DNA of 64,000 bases, taken from NCBI RefSeq assembly GCF_001561955.1, contig NZ_CP014223.1:620001-684000 (forward strand), given 5' to 3'. Below are positions 17,240 to 26,267 of this stretch, in pieces (position 1 is the stretch's first letter; each line of letters opens with the position of its first letter). The stretch comes from Anaerotignum propionicum DSM 1682. GTDB lineage: Bacteria > Bacillota > Clostridia > Lachnospirales > Anaerotignaceae. Made by a program: the position numbers and the translations under genes. Below the pieces are notes generated by a model, which searched no databases, was not told where the DNA came from, and worked only from the letters and a program-made list of their open reading frames with translations.

Positions 17240-17965
17240 ATGAAGCTTTTTCCAGCGATTGATATAATTGAAGGATGCGCCGTCAGGCTAGTAAAAGGCG
17301 ATTATGCACAAAAGACAGTCTATAGTAAACAGCCCGTTGCTGTTGCGAAAGGATTTGCAAAAGCCGGGGCGACTTATTTGCATTTGGTGGATTTGGAAGG
17401 TGCTAAGGATGGAGGCACTCCAAATTTGGAGGTAATCCGAAAAATTGTGAAAGAAAGTGGACTGTTGGTTGAGGTTGGCGGTGGCATCCGTTCGGAGGGA
17501 ACCATCCAAACATATCTGGAAGCAGGGGTTTTTCGCGTCATTTTGGGTACGGCGGCAGTGGGGAATCCAGATTTTTTAAAGGATATGGTAGTAAAATATG
17601 GTGAGAGAATAGCCGTTGGTGTGGATATTAAGGACGGTATGGTAGCCGTGAAGGGTTGGACTGAGCTTTCTCAGGAAAGCTGCTTTGATTTTTGTGAAAA
17701 GCTTGAAAAGATTGGCGTGAAAACTATTATTTGCACGGATATTTCAAAGGATGGTTTACTTGCTGGTACTAATTTGGCATTGTATCGGGATCTATCAGAA
17801 AAATTTAGGGTGGATATTGTTGCTTCAGGCGGAGTAACGACCCTTGCAGATGTAGAGCAATTACAAAAAATGGGTCTCTATGGTGCGATTTTAGGGAAAG
17901 CCTTATATACAGGAAATATTGATTTGAAAAAGGCCATTGACATGACAAAGGAGGAGCGCCTATGA
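17240..17965 (+). CDS. hisA: Phosphoribosylformimino-5-aminoimidazole carboxamide ribotide isomerase
   Basis: A 241-aa (beta/alpha)8 barrel isomerase converting ProFAR to PRFAR. The N-terminal FPAIDIIEGCAVRLVKGDYAQ holds the catalytic Asp; VEVGGGIRSEGTIQTYLEAG and later CTDISKDGLLAG hold the phosphate-binding loops and second Asp. ATG follows AGAGAGGAA, just beyond the tandem repeat array. It overlaps hisF by 4 bases. Confidence 0.95.
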   Translation: MKLFPAIDIIEGCAVRLVKGDYAQKTVYSKQPVAVAKGFAKAGATYLHLVDLEGAKDGGTPNLEVIRKIVKESGLLVEVGGGIRSEGTIQTYLEAGVFRVILGTAAVGNPDFLKDMVVKYGERIAVGVDIKDGMVAVKGWTELSQESCFDFCEKLEKIGVKTIICTDISKDGLLAGTNLALYRDLSEKFRVDIVASGGVTTLADVEQLQKMGLYGAILGKALYTGNIDLKKAIDMTKEERL

Positions 17966-18720
17966 TCACAAAAAGAATTATCCCTTGCTTGGATGTGCGG
18001 GATGGGCGTGTAGTAAAGGGTGTTAATTTTGAAGGGCTTGCCGATGTCTCATCTCCGGTTGCTTTGGGAAAGTTTTATAGTGACAACGGTGCAGATGAGT
18101 TGGTTTTTTATGATATTACTGCTTCTGTGGAAGGCAGAGGGTTGTTTACCGATATTTTGCGTCAGGTGGCCTCCCAGATTTTCATTCCCTTGACTGTTGG
18201 CGGTGGCATCAATACCATTGAAGATTTTGACCGCGTTTTAAAATGTGGTGCGGATAAAGTAAGTGTAAATTCAGGAGCAATCAAAAATCCTAACCTAGTG
18301 TTAGAGGCGGCAAAAAAATATGGAGATCAGTGCGTGGTTCTATCTGTTGACATGAAGCGGGTGGACGAGAAATTTATGGTTTTTGCAAAGGGTGGCAGAG
18401 AAAATACTGGCATGGAAGCGCTGAGCTGGATTAAGCGCTGCGAAAAAATGGGCGCAGGAGAAATTGTGGTAAACAGCATTGATACCGATGGCGTGAAGAA
18501 AGGCTTTGATTTGGAAATGCTTGAGGCGGTTTGCGATTTTGTTTCTGTACCTGTGATTGCATCTGGGGGTGCTGGTTGTATCCAGGATTTTGTGGATTTG
18601 TTTCATGCTTTGCCTAAAGTTGATGCAGGGTTGGCAGCATCTATTTTTCATTTTGGTGAGGTTACCATCCCAAATCTGAAAAAGGCTTTGGCAGAAAACA
18701 ACATTATTGTAAGAAGATAA
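17962..18720 (+). CDS. hisF: Imidazole glycerol phosphate synthase, cyclase subunit
   Basis: A 252-aa (beta/alpha)8 barrel that uses ammonia from HisH to make IGP and [25 protein letters not shown] carries the first catalytic Asp, followed by [23 protein letters not shown] and [15 protein letters not shown] with the second Asp. ASGGAG forms the phosphate loop. The start overlaps the hisA stop (ATGA). Confidence 0.96.
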   Translation: MITKRIIPCLDVRDGRVVKGVNFEGLADVSSPVALGKFYSDNGADELVFYDITASVEGRGLFTDILRQVASQIFIPLTVGGGINTIEDFDRVLKCGADKVSVNSGAIKNPNLVLEAAKKYGDQCVVLSVDMKRVDEKFMVFAKGGRENTGMEALSWIKRCEKMGAGEIVVNSIDTDGVKKGFDLEMLEAVCDFVSVPVIASGGAGCIQDFVDLFHALPKVDAGLAASIFHFGEVTIPNLKKALAENNIIVRR

Positions 18721-18730
18721 GGAGAACAAT

Positions 18731-19381
18731 ATGCTGAATATCGAGGAATTGAAATTTGATGAAAAAGGACTGATTCCTGCGCTTGTAGTGGATGCAAAAA
18801 CCAAAAAGGTATTGACTTTGGCATATATGAACAGAGAAAGCCTTCAAATCAGTTTGGAAGAGGGTAGAACCTGTTTTTGGTCCAGATCAAGACAGGAGCT
18901 GTGGCGTAAGGGTGAAACATCGGGGAATATTCAAAAAATTGTTTCCATTACTGCTGATTGTGACAAAGATGCCTTGATGGTTGTGGTTGATAAAAATGGT
19001 CCTGCTTGTCACTTAGGTGAGGATTCTTGCTTCCATAACCAAGTTTTTATTCAGGAAAACTATCAGAGTTTTTCTATGGATAGCTTGATGGAGTTGATTG
19101 AGGGAAGAAAGGCAGAAAAAAAAGAAGGTTCCTATACAACGTATCTATTTGAAAAGGGGATAGATAAAATACTGAAAAAAATCGGAGAAGAGGCAACAGA
19201 GGTTATCATTGCGGCAAAAGATAAAGACAATCAGGAAACCGTTTATGAAATTGCGGATTTGGCGTATCATGTGATGGTGCTTATGGTGGAAGCGGGAATT
19301 TCCTTGGAGAATGTTCGGGATGAGCTGGCTTCTCGCCATGTGATAGACCATAAAGTGAAGCAGGAGAAGATGACAAAATGA
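18731..19381 (+). CDS. hisIE: Bifunctional phosphoribosyl-AMP cyclohydrolase / phosphoribosyl-ATP pyrophosphatase
   Basis: A 216-aa fusion. Residues 1 to about 120 are His[33 protein letters not shown], the metal site DCDKDALMV and [11 protein letters not shown]. Residues from about 120 on are His[29 protein letters not shown] with the MazG-like Glu motif, then [13 protein letters not shown]. It catalyses pathway steps 2 and 3. The preceding gap is 10 nt with AAGGAGAA, and it overlaps hisJ by 4 bases. Confidence 0.96.
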   Translation: MLNIEELKFDEKGLIPALVVDAKTKKVLTLAYMNRESLQISLEEGRTCFWSRSRQELWRKGETSGNIQKIVSITADCDKDALMVVVDKNGPACHLGEDSCFHNQVFIQENYQSFSMDSLMELIEGRKAEKKEGSYTTYLFEKGIDKILKKIGEEATEVIIAAKDKDNQETVYEIADLAYHVMVLMVEAGISLENVRDELASRHVIDHKVKQEKMTK

Positions 19382-20220
19382 TTCCAAAAATGAATTTTCA
19401 TACCCATACAACCTTTTGTGATGGAAAAAATACGCCTGAGGAAATGGTTCTTGCGGCCATTGAGAAAGGATTTAAAGCGTTGGGATTCAGCGGACATAGC
19501 TATACCTATTTTGACGAGGCATATTGCATGAGCAAAGAAGGCATCAAAGAATATCAAAGAGAAATTCAGCGTCTAAAGGAAGCCTATGCCCCCAAAATTG
19601 CTGTTTACTGCGGTGTAGAACAGGATTTTTATTCTTTAGAACCTATTTCTGATTTTGAATATGCAATAGGTTCTGTTCATTATATCAAAAAAGGGGAACA
19701 GTATTTGCCTGTTGATGAAAGGGCCGATATCATGGAAAAGGATATTCAGGAGTTATTTAGCGGTGATTCCTATGAATATGCAAAGGTTTATTTTGAAACG
19801 GTAGCTGAGGTTTTGAAACAGACAGGAGCAGATATTATTGGGCACTTTGATTTGCTGAGTAAATTTAATGAGAAACAAACTTTTTTTGATACAGAGAATA
19901 AGCGATATCGTGAATATGGAGTTGGTGCCATTGAGGCTTTGATTCCATATGGGAAGCCCTTTGAAATCAATACAGGTGCAATTTATCGTGGATTGCGGAG
20001 TCAAGCTTATCCCTCCATCAATTTTTTGAAAGAGATTAAAAAACGAGGTGGGAAAATTATTTTCTCCAGTGACAGTCATGATTGCAATTCTTTAGGCTTT
20101 TGTTTTAAAGATATGATAAAGTTAGCCATGGAGATTGGATTTCAATCTACGCTGATTTGGACAAGGAAAGGTTTTGAGGAAGTGGGTTTAAAAGATTCAG
20201 TACTAAAGGATAATCTTTGA
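19378..20220 (+). CDS. hisJ: PHP-type histidinol phosphatase
   Basis: A 280-aa polymerase-and-histidinol-phosphatase-fold enzyme, the last missing activity of the operon. The metal-binding [11 protein letters not shown] motif is at the N-terminus, followed by [51 protein letters not shown] and IIFSSDSHD. These match HisJ/HisK of Firmicutes. It overlaps hisIE and is followed by a strong terminator. Together with the upstream genes, every dedicated step of histidine synthesis is covered. Confidence 0.93.
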   Translation: MIPKMNFHTHTTFCDGKNTPEEMVLAAIEKGFKALGFSGHSYTYFDEAYCMSKEGIKEYQREIQRLKEAYAPKIAVYCGVEQDFYSLEPISDFEYAIGSVHYIKKGEQYLPVDERADIMEKDIQELFSGDSYEYAKVYFETVAEVLKQTGADIIGHFDLLSKFNEKQTFFDTENKRYREYGVGAIEALIPYGKPFEINTGAIYRGLRSQAYPSINFLKEIKKRGGKIIFSSDSHDCNSLGFCFKDMIKLAMEIGFQSTLIWTRKGFEEVGLKDSVLKDNL

Positions 20221-20260
20221 TTGAAAAAACAAAAGTTAATATATTTATATAATTCATTTT

Positions 20261-20295
20261 TCCTCACAATTTTGCGATATTGTGAGGATTTTTTT
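20261..20295 (+). terminator. Terminator of the his operon
   Basis: TCCTCACAAT and ATTGTGAGGA form a 10-bp perfect stem with an 8-nt loop, followed by TTTTTTT. Confidence 0.92.
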
Positions 20296-20435
20296 CTAAG
20301 GTGGTTGTTTGATAACAGTTGTTTATCCTAAAAAAAATTATTTTATGAGAATTAATTTTCATATACATTTATTCTCTCGAGTATAATAAGATATTTTTTC
20401 TTAATAAACAAATGAAAAAATAATTTATAAAAGAC

Positions 20436-20473
20436 TTGACAATACAAATTTAATTGCGTACAATAAAATTGTA
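20436..20473 (+). promoter_or_regulatory. gpx promoter with OhrR operator
   Basis: TTGACA (20436-20441) and TACAAT (20459-20464) are 17 nt apart. The stretch TACAAATTTAATTGC, GTACAATAAAATTGTA (20443-20473) covers the spacer and -10 box and closely resembles the Bacillus OhrR operator, built of TACAATT/AATTGTA arms. An ohrR-like gene lies one gene downstream. Confidence 0.85.
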
Positions 20474-20522
20474 AAAAATATAAAACGAGAAGTATTTAAT
20501 TAATATAATTGGAGGTAATAAG

Positions 20523-21068
20523 ATGAGTATTTACGATTTTAAGGTTCAAGCAAGAGATGGCAGTGAGGTTTCACTTAGTGATTATAAAGGCAGGGTGCTT
20601 TTGGTAGTAAATACCGCGACAGGATGTGGTTTTACTCCTCAGTATAGTGATTTACAAAAAATTTATGAGGCTTATCAAAAAGACGGACTGGAAATCTTAG
20701 ATTTTCCTTGCAATCAATTTGCAGATCAGGCCCCCGGTTCTGATGAAGAAATTCATACTTTTTGTACAGGTCGTTTTGGAATTACCTTTCCACAGTTCTC
20801 AAAGGTTGATGTAAATGGGGATCAGGCAATTCCCTTGTATCAGTGGCTAACCCAAAATACTGAGTTTGGAGGGTTTGATAAGCTCCATCCCCTGGGAATA
20901 TTATTATCAGGTATGCTGAAAAAGCAGGATTCCGAATATAAAAAGAGCAGCTCCATCAAATGGAATTTTACTAAATTCTTGATTAATCGTAATGGAGAGA
21001 TTGTAGAACGTTTTGAGCCAACAGCTTCTATGAAAAAAGTGGAAGAAAGAATCAAAGAAATTTTATGA
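20523..21068 (+). CDS. Glutathione peroxidase family thiol peroxidase
   Basis: A 181-aa GPx-family protein that reduces hydrogen or organic peroxides, in bacteria usually with thioredoxin as donor. The active site block NTATGCGFTPQYSDLQ has Cys in place of selenocysteine; LDFPCNQFADQAPGSDEEI and WNFTKFLINRNGEIVERF supply the Gln, Trp and Asn of the catalytic tetrad. ATG follows TTGGAGG. The promoter carries an OhrR-type operator and the next gene is the OhrR-like sensor, so induction by organic peroxides is likely (inference). Confidence 0.93.
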   Translation: MSIYDFKVQARDGSEVSLSDYKGRVLLVVNTATGCGFTPQYSDLQKIYEAYQKDGLEILDFPCNQFADQAPGSDEEIHTFCTGRFGITFPQFSKVDVNGDQAIPLYQWLTQNTEFGGFDKLHPLGILLSGMLKKQDSEYKKSSSIKWNFTKFLINRNGEIVERFEPTASMKKVEERIKEIL

Positions 21069-21136
21069 TTAATTAGAATTTTTTGATAGAACCACTGCTT
21101 AATGAGGGGTTGCTTGTAAAGATTGATTATGATAAA

Positions 21137-21161
21137 CTAAATTGTTTAAAATGCAATTTAG
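21137..21161 (+). promoter_or_regulatory. Second OhrR-like inverted repeat in front of ohrR
   Basis: CTAAATTG and CAATTTAG form a perfect 8-bp inverted repeat with a 9-nt spacer. The arms share the AATT core with the upstream operator, and the right arm abuts the ribosome binding site AGGAGG. It suits autoregulation or an RNA hairpin that masks the ribosome binding site. Confidence 0.6.
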
Positions 21162-21173
21162 GAGGTTCTAATT

Positions 21174-21620
21174 ATGAATGAAGAGTATGATTTGTTAAAG
21201 TTAGAAAATCAGCTTTGCTTTCCACTATACGCTTGCTCTAAGGAGATCATACGTCGATATAAACCCTATCTTGATCCTTTGGATTTGACTTATACCCAGT
21301 ATATAACGATGATGGTTATGTGGGAAAAAAGTGAAATTACAATCAAGGGCTTGGGGAAAATTCTCTATCTTGATTCCGGGACTTTGACCCCTGTATTAAA
21401 AAAACTGGAGACAAAGGGTTATATTAGCCGTGAACGATCACAGGAAGATGAGAGAAATGTATTTGTTACAATTACGGAAAAGGGACAGAAACTGAAGGCG
21501 GCTGCAGCGGAAATACCCATTAAGCTAGGTGCTTGCGTGAAACTTTTGCCTGAGGAGTTCCAACAGTTGCAAAAACTCTTGCATCAGGTGCTTTCTGGTT
21601 TGGAGATTAATTTACCTTAA
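21174..21620 (+). CDS. ohrR: OhrR family peroxide-sensing MarR regulator
   Basis: A 148-aa winged-helix repressor. The N-terminus LLKLENQLCFPLYACSKEI aligns with Bacillus OhrR, and the single reactive Cys falls at position 15, the redox-sensing residue of the one-Cys group. The helix-turn-helix and wing are seen in KGLGKILYLDSGTLTPVLKKLE and RSQEDERNVFVTITEKG. In this family oxidation of the Cys releases DNA. It lies 105 bp after gpx, with an operator-like inverted repeat in front of each gene. ATG follows AGGAGG. Confidence 0.92.
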   Translation: MNEEYDLLKLENQLCFPLYACSKEIIRRYKPYLDPLDLTYTQYITMMVMWEKSEITIKGLGKILYLDSGTLTPVLKKLETKGYISRERSQEDERNVFVTITEKGQKLKAAAAEIPIKLGACVKLLPEEFQQLQKLLHQVLSGLEINLP

Positions 21621-21784
21621 GTGGTAAGATTTACTTTGTCAGGCATGGTGATTTACAAAAGAAAACCACTTCCTTTTAAAAAGAGGGGATTGGTTAATTT
21701 TATTATTTTATTGCTAAAGTAGGTACTAGGATTGCTTTTGTTAGTAATATAGGGAGAACTAATGAATCATAATAGATTGTATGT
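21621..21784. other. Intergenic region between ohrR and the K+ channel pseudogene
   Basis: No gene or strong signal seen. The two flanking genes are convergent. A GCCCC/GGGGC hairpin at 21789-21806 lies in the last codons of the channel gene and may act as its terminator. Confidence 0.4.
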
Positions 21785-22567
21785 TTATGCCCCTGAAAAG
21801 GGGCTATAGTTTAATTTCTTGCTTTGATTAGAAATAATTGTGACATACATTCTAACTGCAAAACTACTCAAAATAATCATAACAATTCCGACAATAGAAG
21901 AAATCATGCTTACTACTCGGCCTAAATCACTGTTAGGATATACATCACCATAACCAACAGTAGTGAGTGTAATAACTGCCCAATAGAAAGCATTAAAAAA
22001 ATTATTGAATGTATCTGGGCACAACAGAGAACATAACTAATGCAGAAACTAACACACATATGTACTTGCGAGTATGCAAACAGCTAGGAGCGGTCTACGC
22101 TCTTTTTTTATTACAGCAATCATTGTTTCAAAATTTTTAGAGTATCTAAGAAGTTTTAAAGTTCTGAATGCTCTACCTAGTCGTAAGAGTTTTAAAAGTT
22201 TAAAACTAGCATTGATCCCAATAAATGATGGAAGGATTGAAAACAAATCAATGATTGCGAAGAATGTAAATGGATACTGCAAAATGGCTGTGACCGTAGA
22301 CTTTTGTGATTTTAATCCACATGTAATCCACCTTAAGATATAATCCACAGTAAAAGCTGCAACTGTAATTTTATCAATGAAAAGAAAGATACTGTTACTA
22401 CCTTTAAAGAAAAGGGGAATTATACTAACTAAAATTAAAATGAACATTAGTTTATTGTAGAGACAACTTACTTTATTACCAGGTGTGCTAGATTCTATTA
22501 CATCGTAGATACACCATTTAATCACATCTCTATCAGGTTCACTTGATGCCATGTCTAATTTTTTCAT
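21785..22567 (-). pseudogene. Voltage-gated potassium channel, doubly frameshifted
   Basis: Read on the minus strand, the first part (22567 down to about 22040) encodes S1-S4 of a six-helix K+ channel: LMFILILVSIIPLFF, KITVAAFTVDYILRWI, and an S4-like LLKLLRLGRAFRTLKLLRYSK with spaced Arg/Lys. The last part (about 22024 to 21785) encodes the pore NNFFNAFYWAVITLTTVGYGD, with the TVGYGD selectivity filter, and S6. The linking S5 residues (VLVSALVMFSV) are in a third reading of the 22015-22050 stretch, so two nearby compensating shifts break the gene. The start is placed at 22567 because of AAAGGA upstream. Two sequencing errors are the alternative. Confidence 0.8.
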
Positions 22568-22648
22568 AAAATCAATTCCTTTACAAGCACAGAAATAACC
22601 TTTTTTTGTATGACTAAGTTCATGTTTTATAGATTTCATATCACTGTC

Positions 22649-22918
22649 TTATTTTAATCGTTTTACCATGTCTATTACAAATTGCAAATCTTCCGCCGAT
22701 ACCCCGCGTGCAGTATCAAATAGTATATGCAAGTTAGGATTCTGTGCTAATTCCTCTGCAATTTCTCGTGCGTCATCGTTAATGTAATACGGTGTTTCTT
22801 CTGTCTTAGTTTCTCCTGTCATCAAGTATTCAAGTGATACACCGAAATAGTCGGAAATTTTTTGAAGTTTATCTTGCTTTGGTGTGTACTTGCCTTGCTT
22901 CCAGCTAGTTAATGTCGC
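22649..22918 (-). pseudogene. XRE-family phage repressor, N-terminally truncated
   Basis: On the minus strand the frame SRTATLTSWKQGKYTPKQD, LQKISDYFGVSLEYLMTGE matches the recognition helix and end of a helix-turn-helix repressor domain. An acidic C-terminal tail ending in FVIDMVKRLK precedes TAA at 22649-22651. The first one to two helices and the start codon are missing: at about 22918 the sequence changes abruptly to plus-strand tail-protein coding. The remaining part is about 90 codons. It is the immunity gene of a prophage, cut by the deletion that formed this remnant. Confidence 0.8.
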
Positions 22919-24173
22919 AGTTCTAGAGGACGCCTACAAATCAATGAGCGAAGCAATATCTAAAAAATATGAAAATGGGTTCATTGACTTAAAAACCTAT
23001 ATTACCAATACGAAAAAAGAGCGGGATAAGTATTTACAGGGAAATAAAGAAGCTTGGGTGGGTTCCACTCAGGAAATGTTTGACGAGGTAATATCCATTT
23101 ACAATGATATTGTTGCAGAGCAACAGAAAATGGCTGACAGTTTGGCGGATTACGGAGATTTATTCTCCCGTGATGACGATGGCAAGGTTCAACTTGAGAA
23201 TATTGAAAAGCAAATTGATGCATTAGAAAAGTATGAAAAAGCTCTGGACGATTTAAAAGGAAAGGGCATTTCCGATGGGTTACTCAATGAAATTGCTGGA
23301 ATGGGGGTTGAGGATGGGACGGACGTTGCACAAAAGCTTCTTGCGAAAAGTGAGGCCTCCTTCCAAAAGACGATTGAGGATTGGGAGAAAAAGCAACTAA
23401 AGGCTCAGGAGATTGCAGATAAGTTTTATAAAGATCAGAAAGATGAGTTGAAAACTAACTATATAGATGAGTTGATATCTGATCTAAATGGTTTGGAAAC
23501 AGAGGCATATGATGCCGGTAAGAATATTGCGGAAAACGTAACCAAAGGTATTGTGGATGGCGGAGGTTATCAAAGCCAAGGACAAGGAGAAGAAAAAGCC
23601 CCAAAAGGAAAGAGCGATGGGGGAAGCAGCGATGGCATGAAAGCAGTCCTTGCAAAATGGGAAGCTGACTAGGCTTTGATTCAGGAGCAGATGCAAACCT
23701 ACACGGATATGTTGATTGAAAAAATTAGTGTATTAGAGAATGAATCCATTGAAATAGGCTATCAAAGTATGTTAGGCATGGCAAAGGGCATTGAGCAGGG
23801 GGAATCAGAAGTTGTAAAGGCTATTACAAGAACTGTGAGAGCTGCTATCGAAGCGGCTAGGGATGAGTTGGATATCCATTCACCTTCCCGTGAATTTGAA
23901 GAGATTGGTGATTATTCCGTAGATGGATATATCAAACCATGGAAAGGCCGTGCTGCAGATGTAGAGCAATCCATACGTGATACCCTCAGGGCTGGGGTGG
24001 ATATTGCAAGGCAACAGATTACCAATACCTCAAGTGCCACTACAATCAACGAGGGCGATTTAGTATTACAGATTGCAAACGTAAATAATGGGAGTGATCG
24101 GGATGTGTCAGACTTCTTGCGAGTGGGTGAGTTCATGAGAAAACAGCGCAGTTCAGCAAGAGGGGGGAAATAA
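22919..24173 (+). pseudogene. Phage tail tape measure protein, C-terminal part with in-frame amber
   Basis: The frame from about LEDAYKSMSEAISKKYENG onward is a coiled-coil-rich tail protein. It reads through to TAA 24171-24173 except for a single TAG at 23670-23672 (after KWEAD). Downstream of the amber, GYQSMLGMAKGIEQGES and ELDIHSPSREFEEIGDYSVDGYI are characteristic of the tape-measure C-terminus, where helices are followed by an I-x-SPS motif. The N-terminal several hundred residues are absent because of the junction with the repressor fragment. Base composition resembles the neighbours. A re-initiating downstream fragment is possible but there is no ribosome binding site. Confidence 0.85.
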
Positions 24174-24175
24174 TC

Positions 24176-24883
24176 ATGCAGCCTTATTTCACATTTAAAG
24201 GAATAAGAAGCACTGACATGGGTATTATCGTGACAAAAGTCCCTCCTATCACGAAGCCGGAGCGAACGGTTTTAGAAATCAAGATTTCCGGAAGAAACGG
24301 TGTATTACATAACGATGAAGGGACCTATCTGAATTATACAAAAGAAGTAGAGTGCGCCATTAAAAATAAGGGGAAAGATGTACCTCAGTATGCGGAAAAG
24401 ATTAATGCATGGTTGGATGGGTATGGAGAAATTACTTTTTCCAATGAACCGGATAAGAGTTATCGTGTATTGGTAAAAAATCAAATGGATATGAATGGAG
24501 TTTTGAATAGTTTCTCGAAGTTCCTGATACAATTTGATACCTTCCCTTTTAAATATGCTGTAAATGCTTTTGCGGATCATTTTATTCTGACTACACCCAA
24601 GACCATTACCAACAATGGAAATGTTTATGCAGAACCAACTATCACGGTTTATGGGAATGGCAACATTATTTTAACCGTAAACGGCACGAATTATGGATTG
24701 AATGGTATAAGTGGCAGTGTAACCATTAATAGTGAGATGATGGAAGTTTATAAAGACGTCACTAATGCAAACAACAAATACTCTGCTTTGGATTTTCCTC
24801 GGTTTCAGGTAGGGGAAAATAGTATCAGTTGGACAGGAAGTGTCACAAAAATAGAAGTGGAACCGAAATGGAGGTGGTTATAA
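24176..24883 (+). CDS. Phage distal tail protein (Dit family)
   Basis: A 235-aa siphovirus-type distal tail protein that joins tail tube and baseplate. FTFKGIRSTDMGIIVTKVP, GRNGVLHNDEGTYLNYTKEV and YGEITFSNEPDKSYRVLV match the Dit N-terminal ring domain; the C-terminal half (NNGNVYAEPTITVYGNGN, DFPRFQVGENSISW) is the galectin-like part. It is intact, starting 2 nt after the tape-measure stop and overlapping the next gene at TAATG, so gene order matches a functional tail module. It is stranded in a deleted prophage and probably not functional. Confidence 0.88.
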   Translation: MQPYFTFKGIRSTDMGIIVTKVPPITKPERTVLEIKISGRNGVLHNDEGTYLNYTKEVECAIKNKGKDVPQYAEKINAWLDGYGEITFSNEPDKSYRVLVKNQMDMNGVLNSFSKFLIQFDTFPFKYAVNAFADHFILTTPKTITNNGNVYAEPTITVYGNGNIILTVNGTNYGLNGISGSVTINSEMMEVYKDVTNANNKYSALDFPRFQVGENSISWTGSVTKIEVEPKWRWL

Positions 24884-25741
24884 TGGCCCAAGTTTATGAT
24901 AAGTTTGTTGTTGATGTGAAAGTAAAGAGAGATAGCATTATTACGGCTGTGCAGAACGACTCTAACAGCCGTTTTTTAGATGTTTATTTGAAGGACAATG
25001 GGTTGCCCATTGATCTTGCAGGTCATGAGGTGCGAATTTATTGTAGGAAGCCCGAGGACGGTGGCGAGATTTACAATAACGGTGTGATTACGGAGGCGGC
25101 TAACGGCAGGTGTCAATTCCCTCTAACAGATCAAACCCTTGCAAAAGTGGGATATGTGGAAGTGCAGATTATGATTTACTACCAAAACGTACAAATTTTG
25201 CAAACCATGGAGTTTAAAATTCATGTAGTAAAAAGTTTGTTCTCCAAAAATGCTGTACAAAGTAGTAACGAATACGGCGCATTGGTGGTGCTATATCAAA
25301 CCTATACGAAGCCTATGATTTAATGACTACTATGGTGCAAAATATCGGTGTTCCCGGGGAGATTGCACAGCAGCTTACCATCGATACCATGTGGGATGCT
25401 TGGGAATACCTTTGCAATTATGTTTCCGAGGATTTAACCACATTGCTACAGAATGCAATCAATAACAACTCTGTGGATGGGGTTGTGCAGAGGTTGGGAA
25501 ATACTGCGGACATAGGCGGAACGGCAACGGCAGGTACGGTAATGGGGAAGCTAAATGCATTAACAGATTTTAACTGGAATTATCAGATGGTTCAGAGGGT
25601 AAAAAGCAGTGCTGTTACAACAATTCCAGCACCGGTAGCCAGCGGCACCCAAGGAACGGTAAGTTTTGGTATTGAGTTTGATACGCCTGTTCCATTGGAT
25701 TATATAAAAATAAATATCTTAAGTGTTCCTAGTGGTATGGT
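24883..25741 (+). pseudogene. Phage baseplate upper protein (BppU-like), frameshifted and truncated
   Basis: ATG 24883 follows GGAGGTGG and opens a 146-codon frame with a BppU N-terminal-like domain (DSNSRFLDVYLKDNGLPIDL, GHEVRIYCRKPEDGG, VEVQIMIYY, TMEFKIHV). At about 25285-25300 the reading shifts: the downstream frame continues as LYEAYDLMTTMVQN, then an AINNNSVDGVVQRLGNTADIGG linker typical of phage fibre proteins. The second frame runs into the Dam-methylase fragment near 25741, so the C-terminus is missing. One indel and one deletion are needed to explain it. Confidence 0.75.
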
Positions 25742-26052
25742 GACAGGTCTGGGATTACAGGGAATATCAGGCTTACTTTTTATTGTGATCCACCCTATCA
25801 TAATACGGAAAAATATTATGATACAGGAGAGGATGGTTTTGGAGAAGAAATGCATATTTTTTGAGGGATACACTAAGAGGTATTAAAGGGAATTTTGTTT
25901 TATCATATAATGATGATGAATTTATCAGAGAGCTTTAAAAGGATTTTGTAATTGAAGAAGTTGAGCGGTCTCATAATTTAAAAATGGTTATGGGTGATTT
26001 GGGTAGTACATACAACATACAAAGAATTAATTATCAGAAATTTCTGATTTAA
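25742..26052 (+). pseudogene. DNA adenine methylase (D12 class) C-terminal fragment, decayed
   Basis: In the frame starting at 25742 the residues LTFYCDPPYHNTEKYYDTG contain the catalytic DPPY motif (25787-25798) of adenine-N6 methyltransferases, as in Dam. After GFGEEMHIF a one-base shift is needed in the T-run near 25860; the reading then continues as RDTLRGIKGNFVLSYNDDEF, with one in-frame TAA, and ends NIQRINYQKFLI at TAA 26050-26052. The N-terminal SAM-binding part is absent. It looks like a phage-encoded methylase gene reduced to its last third and joined to the baseplate gene by deletion. Confidence 0.78.
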
Positions 26053-26141
26053 TATATGCTTAAGGTGAACTAAGGAAAACAGTCTCACGGAGAGCTACAT
26101 TAAATATATGTCTTAATAAAATACGAATAGTGATGCGAAAA

Positions 26142-26184
26142 ATGCTACAATTGGTGATATGAAAGCCGATTGTAGCATTTTTTT
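26142..26184 (+). terminator. Terminator at the right end of the prophage remnant
   Basis: ATGCTACAAT and ATTGTAGCAT form a 10-bp perfect stem, followed by TTTTTTG. Confidence 0.85.
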
Positions 26185-26267
26185 GTATTTGTGGGAATAT
26201 TTTGCAAAATTACATATAATGGTTTATAATATATAATTAATAAATAATTCTTGTTAGGGGGAAAAAC

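Noticed and set aside
22884-22918. Apparent start of the tail gene at GTG 22884
   Set aside because: These codons are the antisense of the repressor fragment; the tail-protein signal begins only after about 22918.
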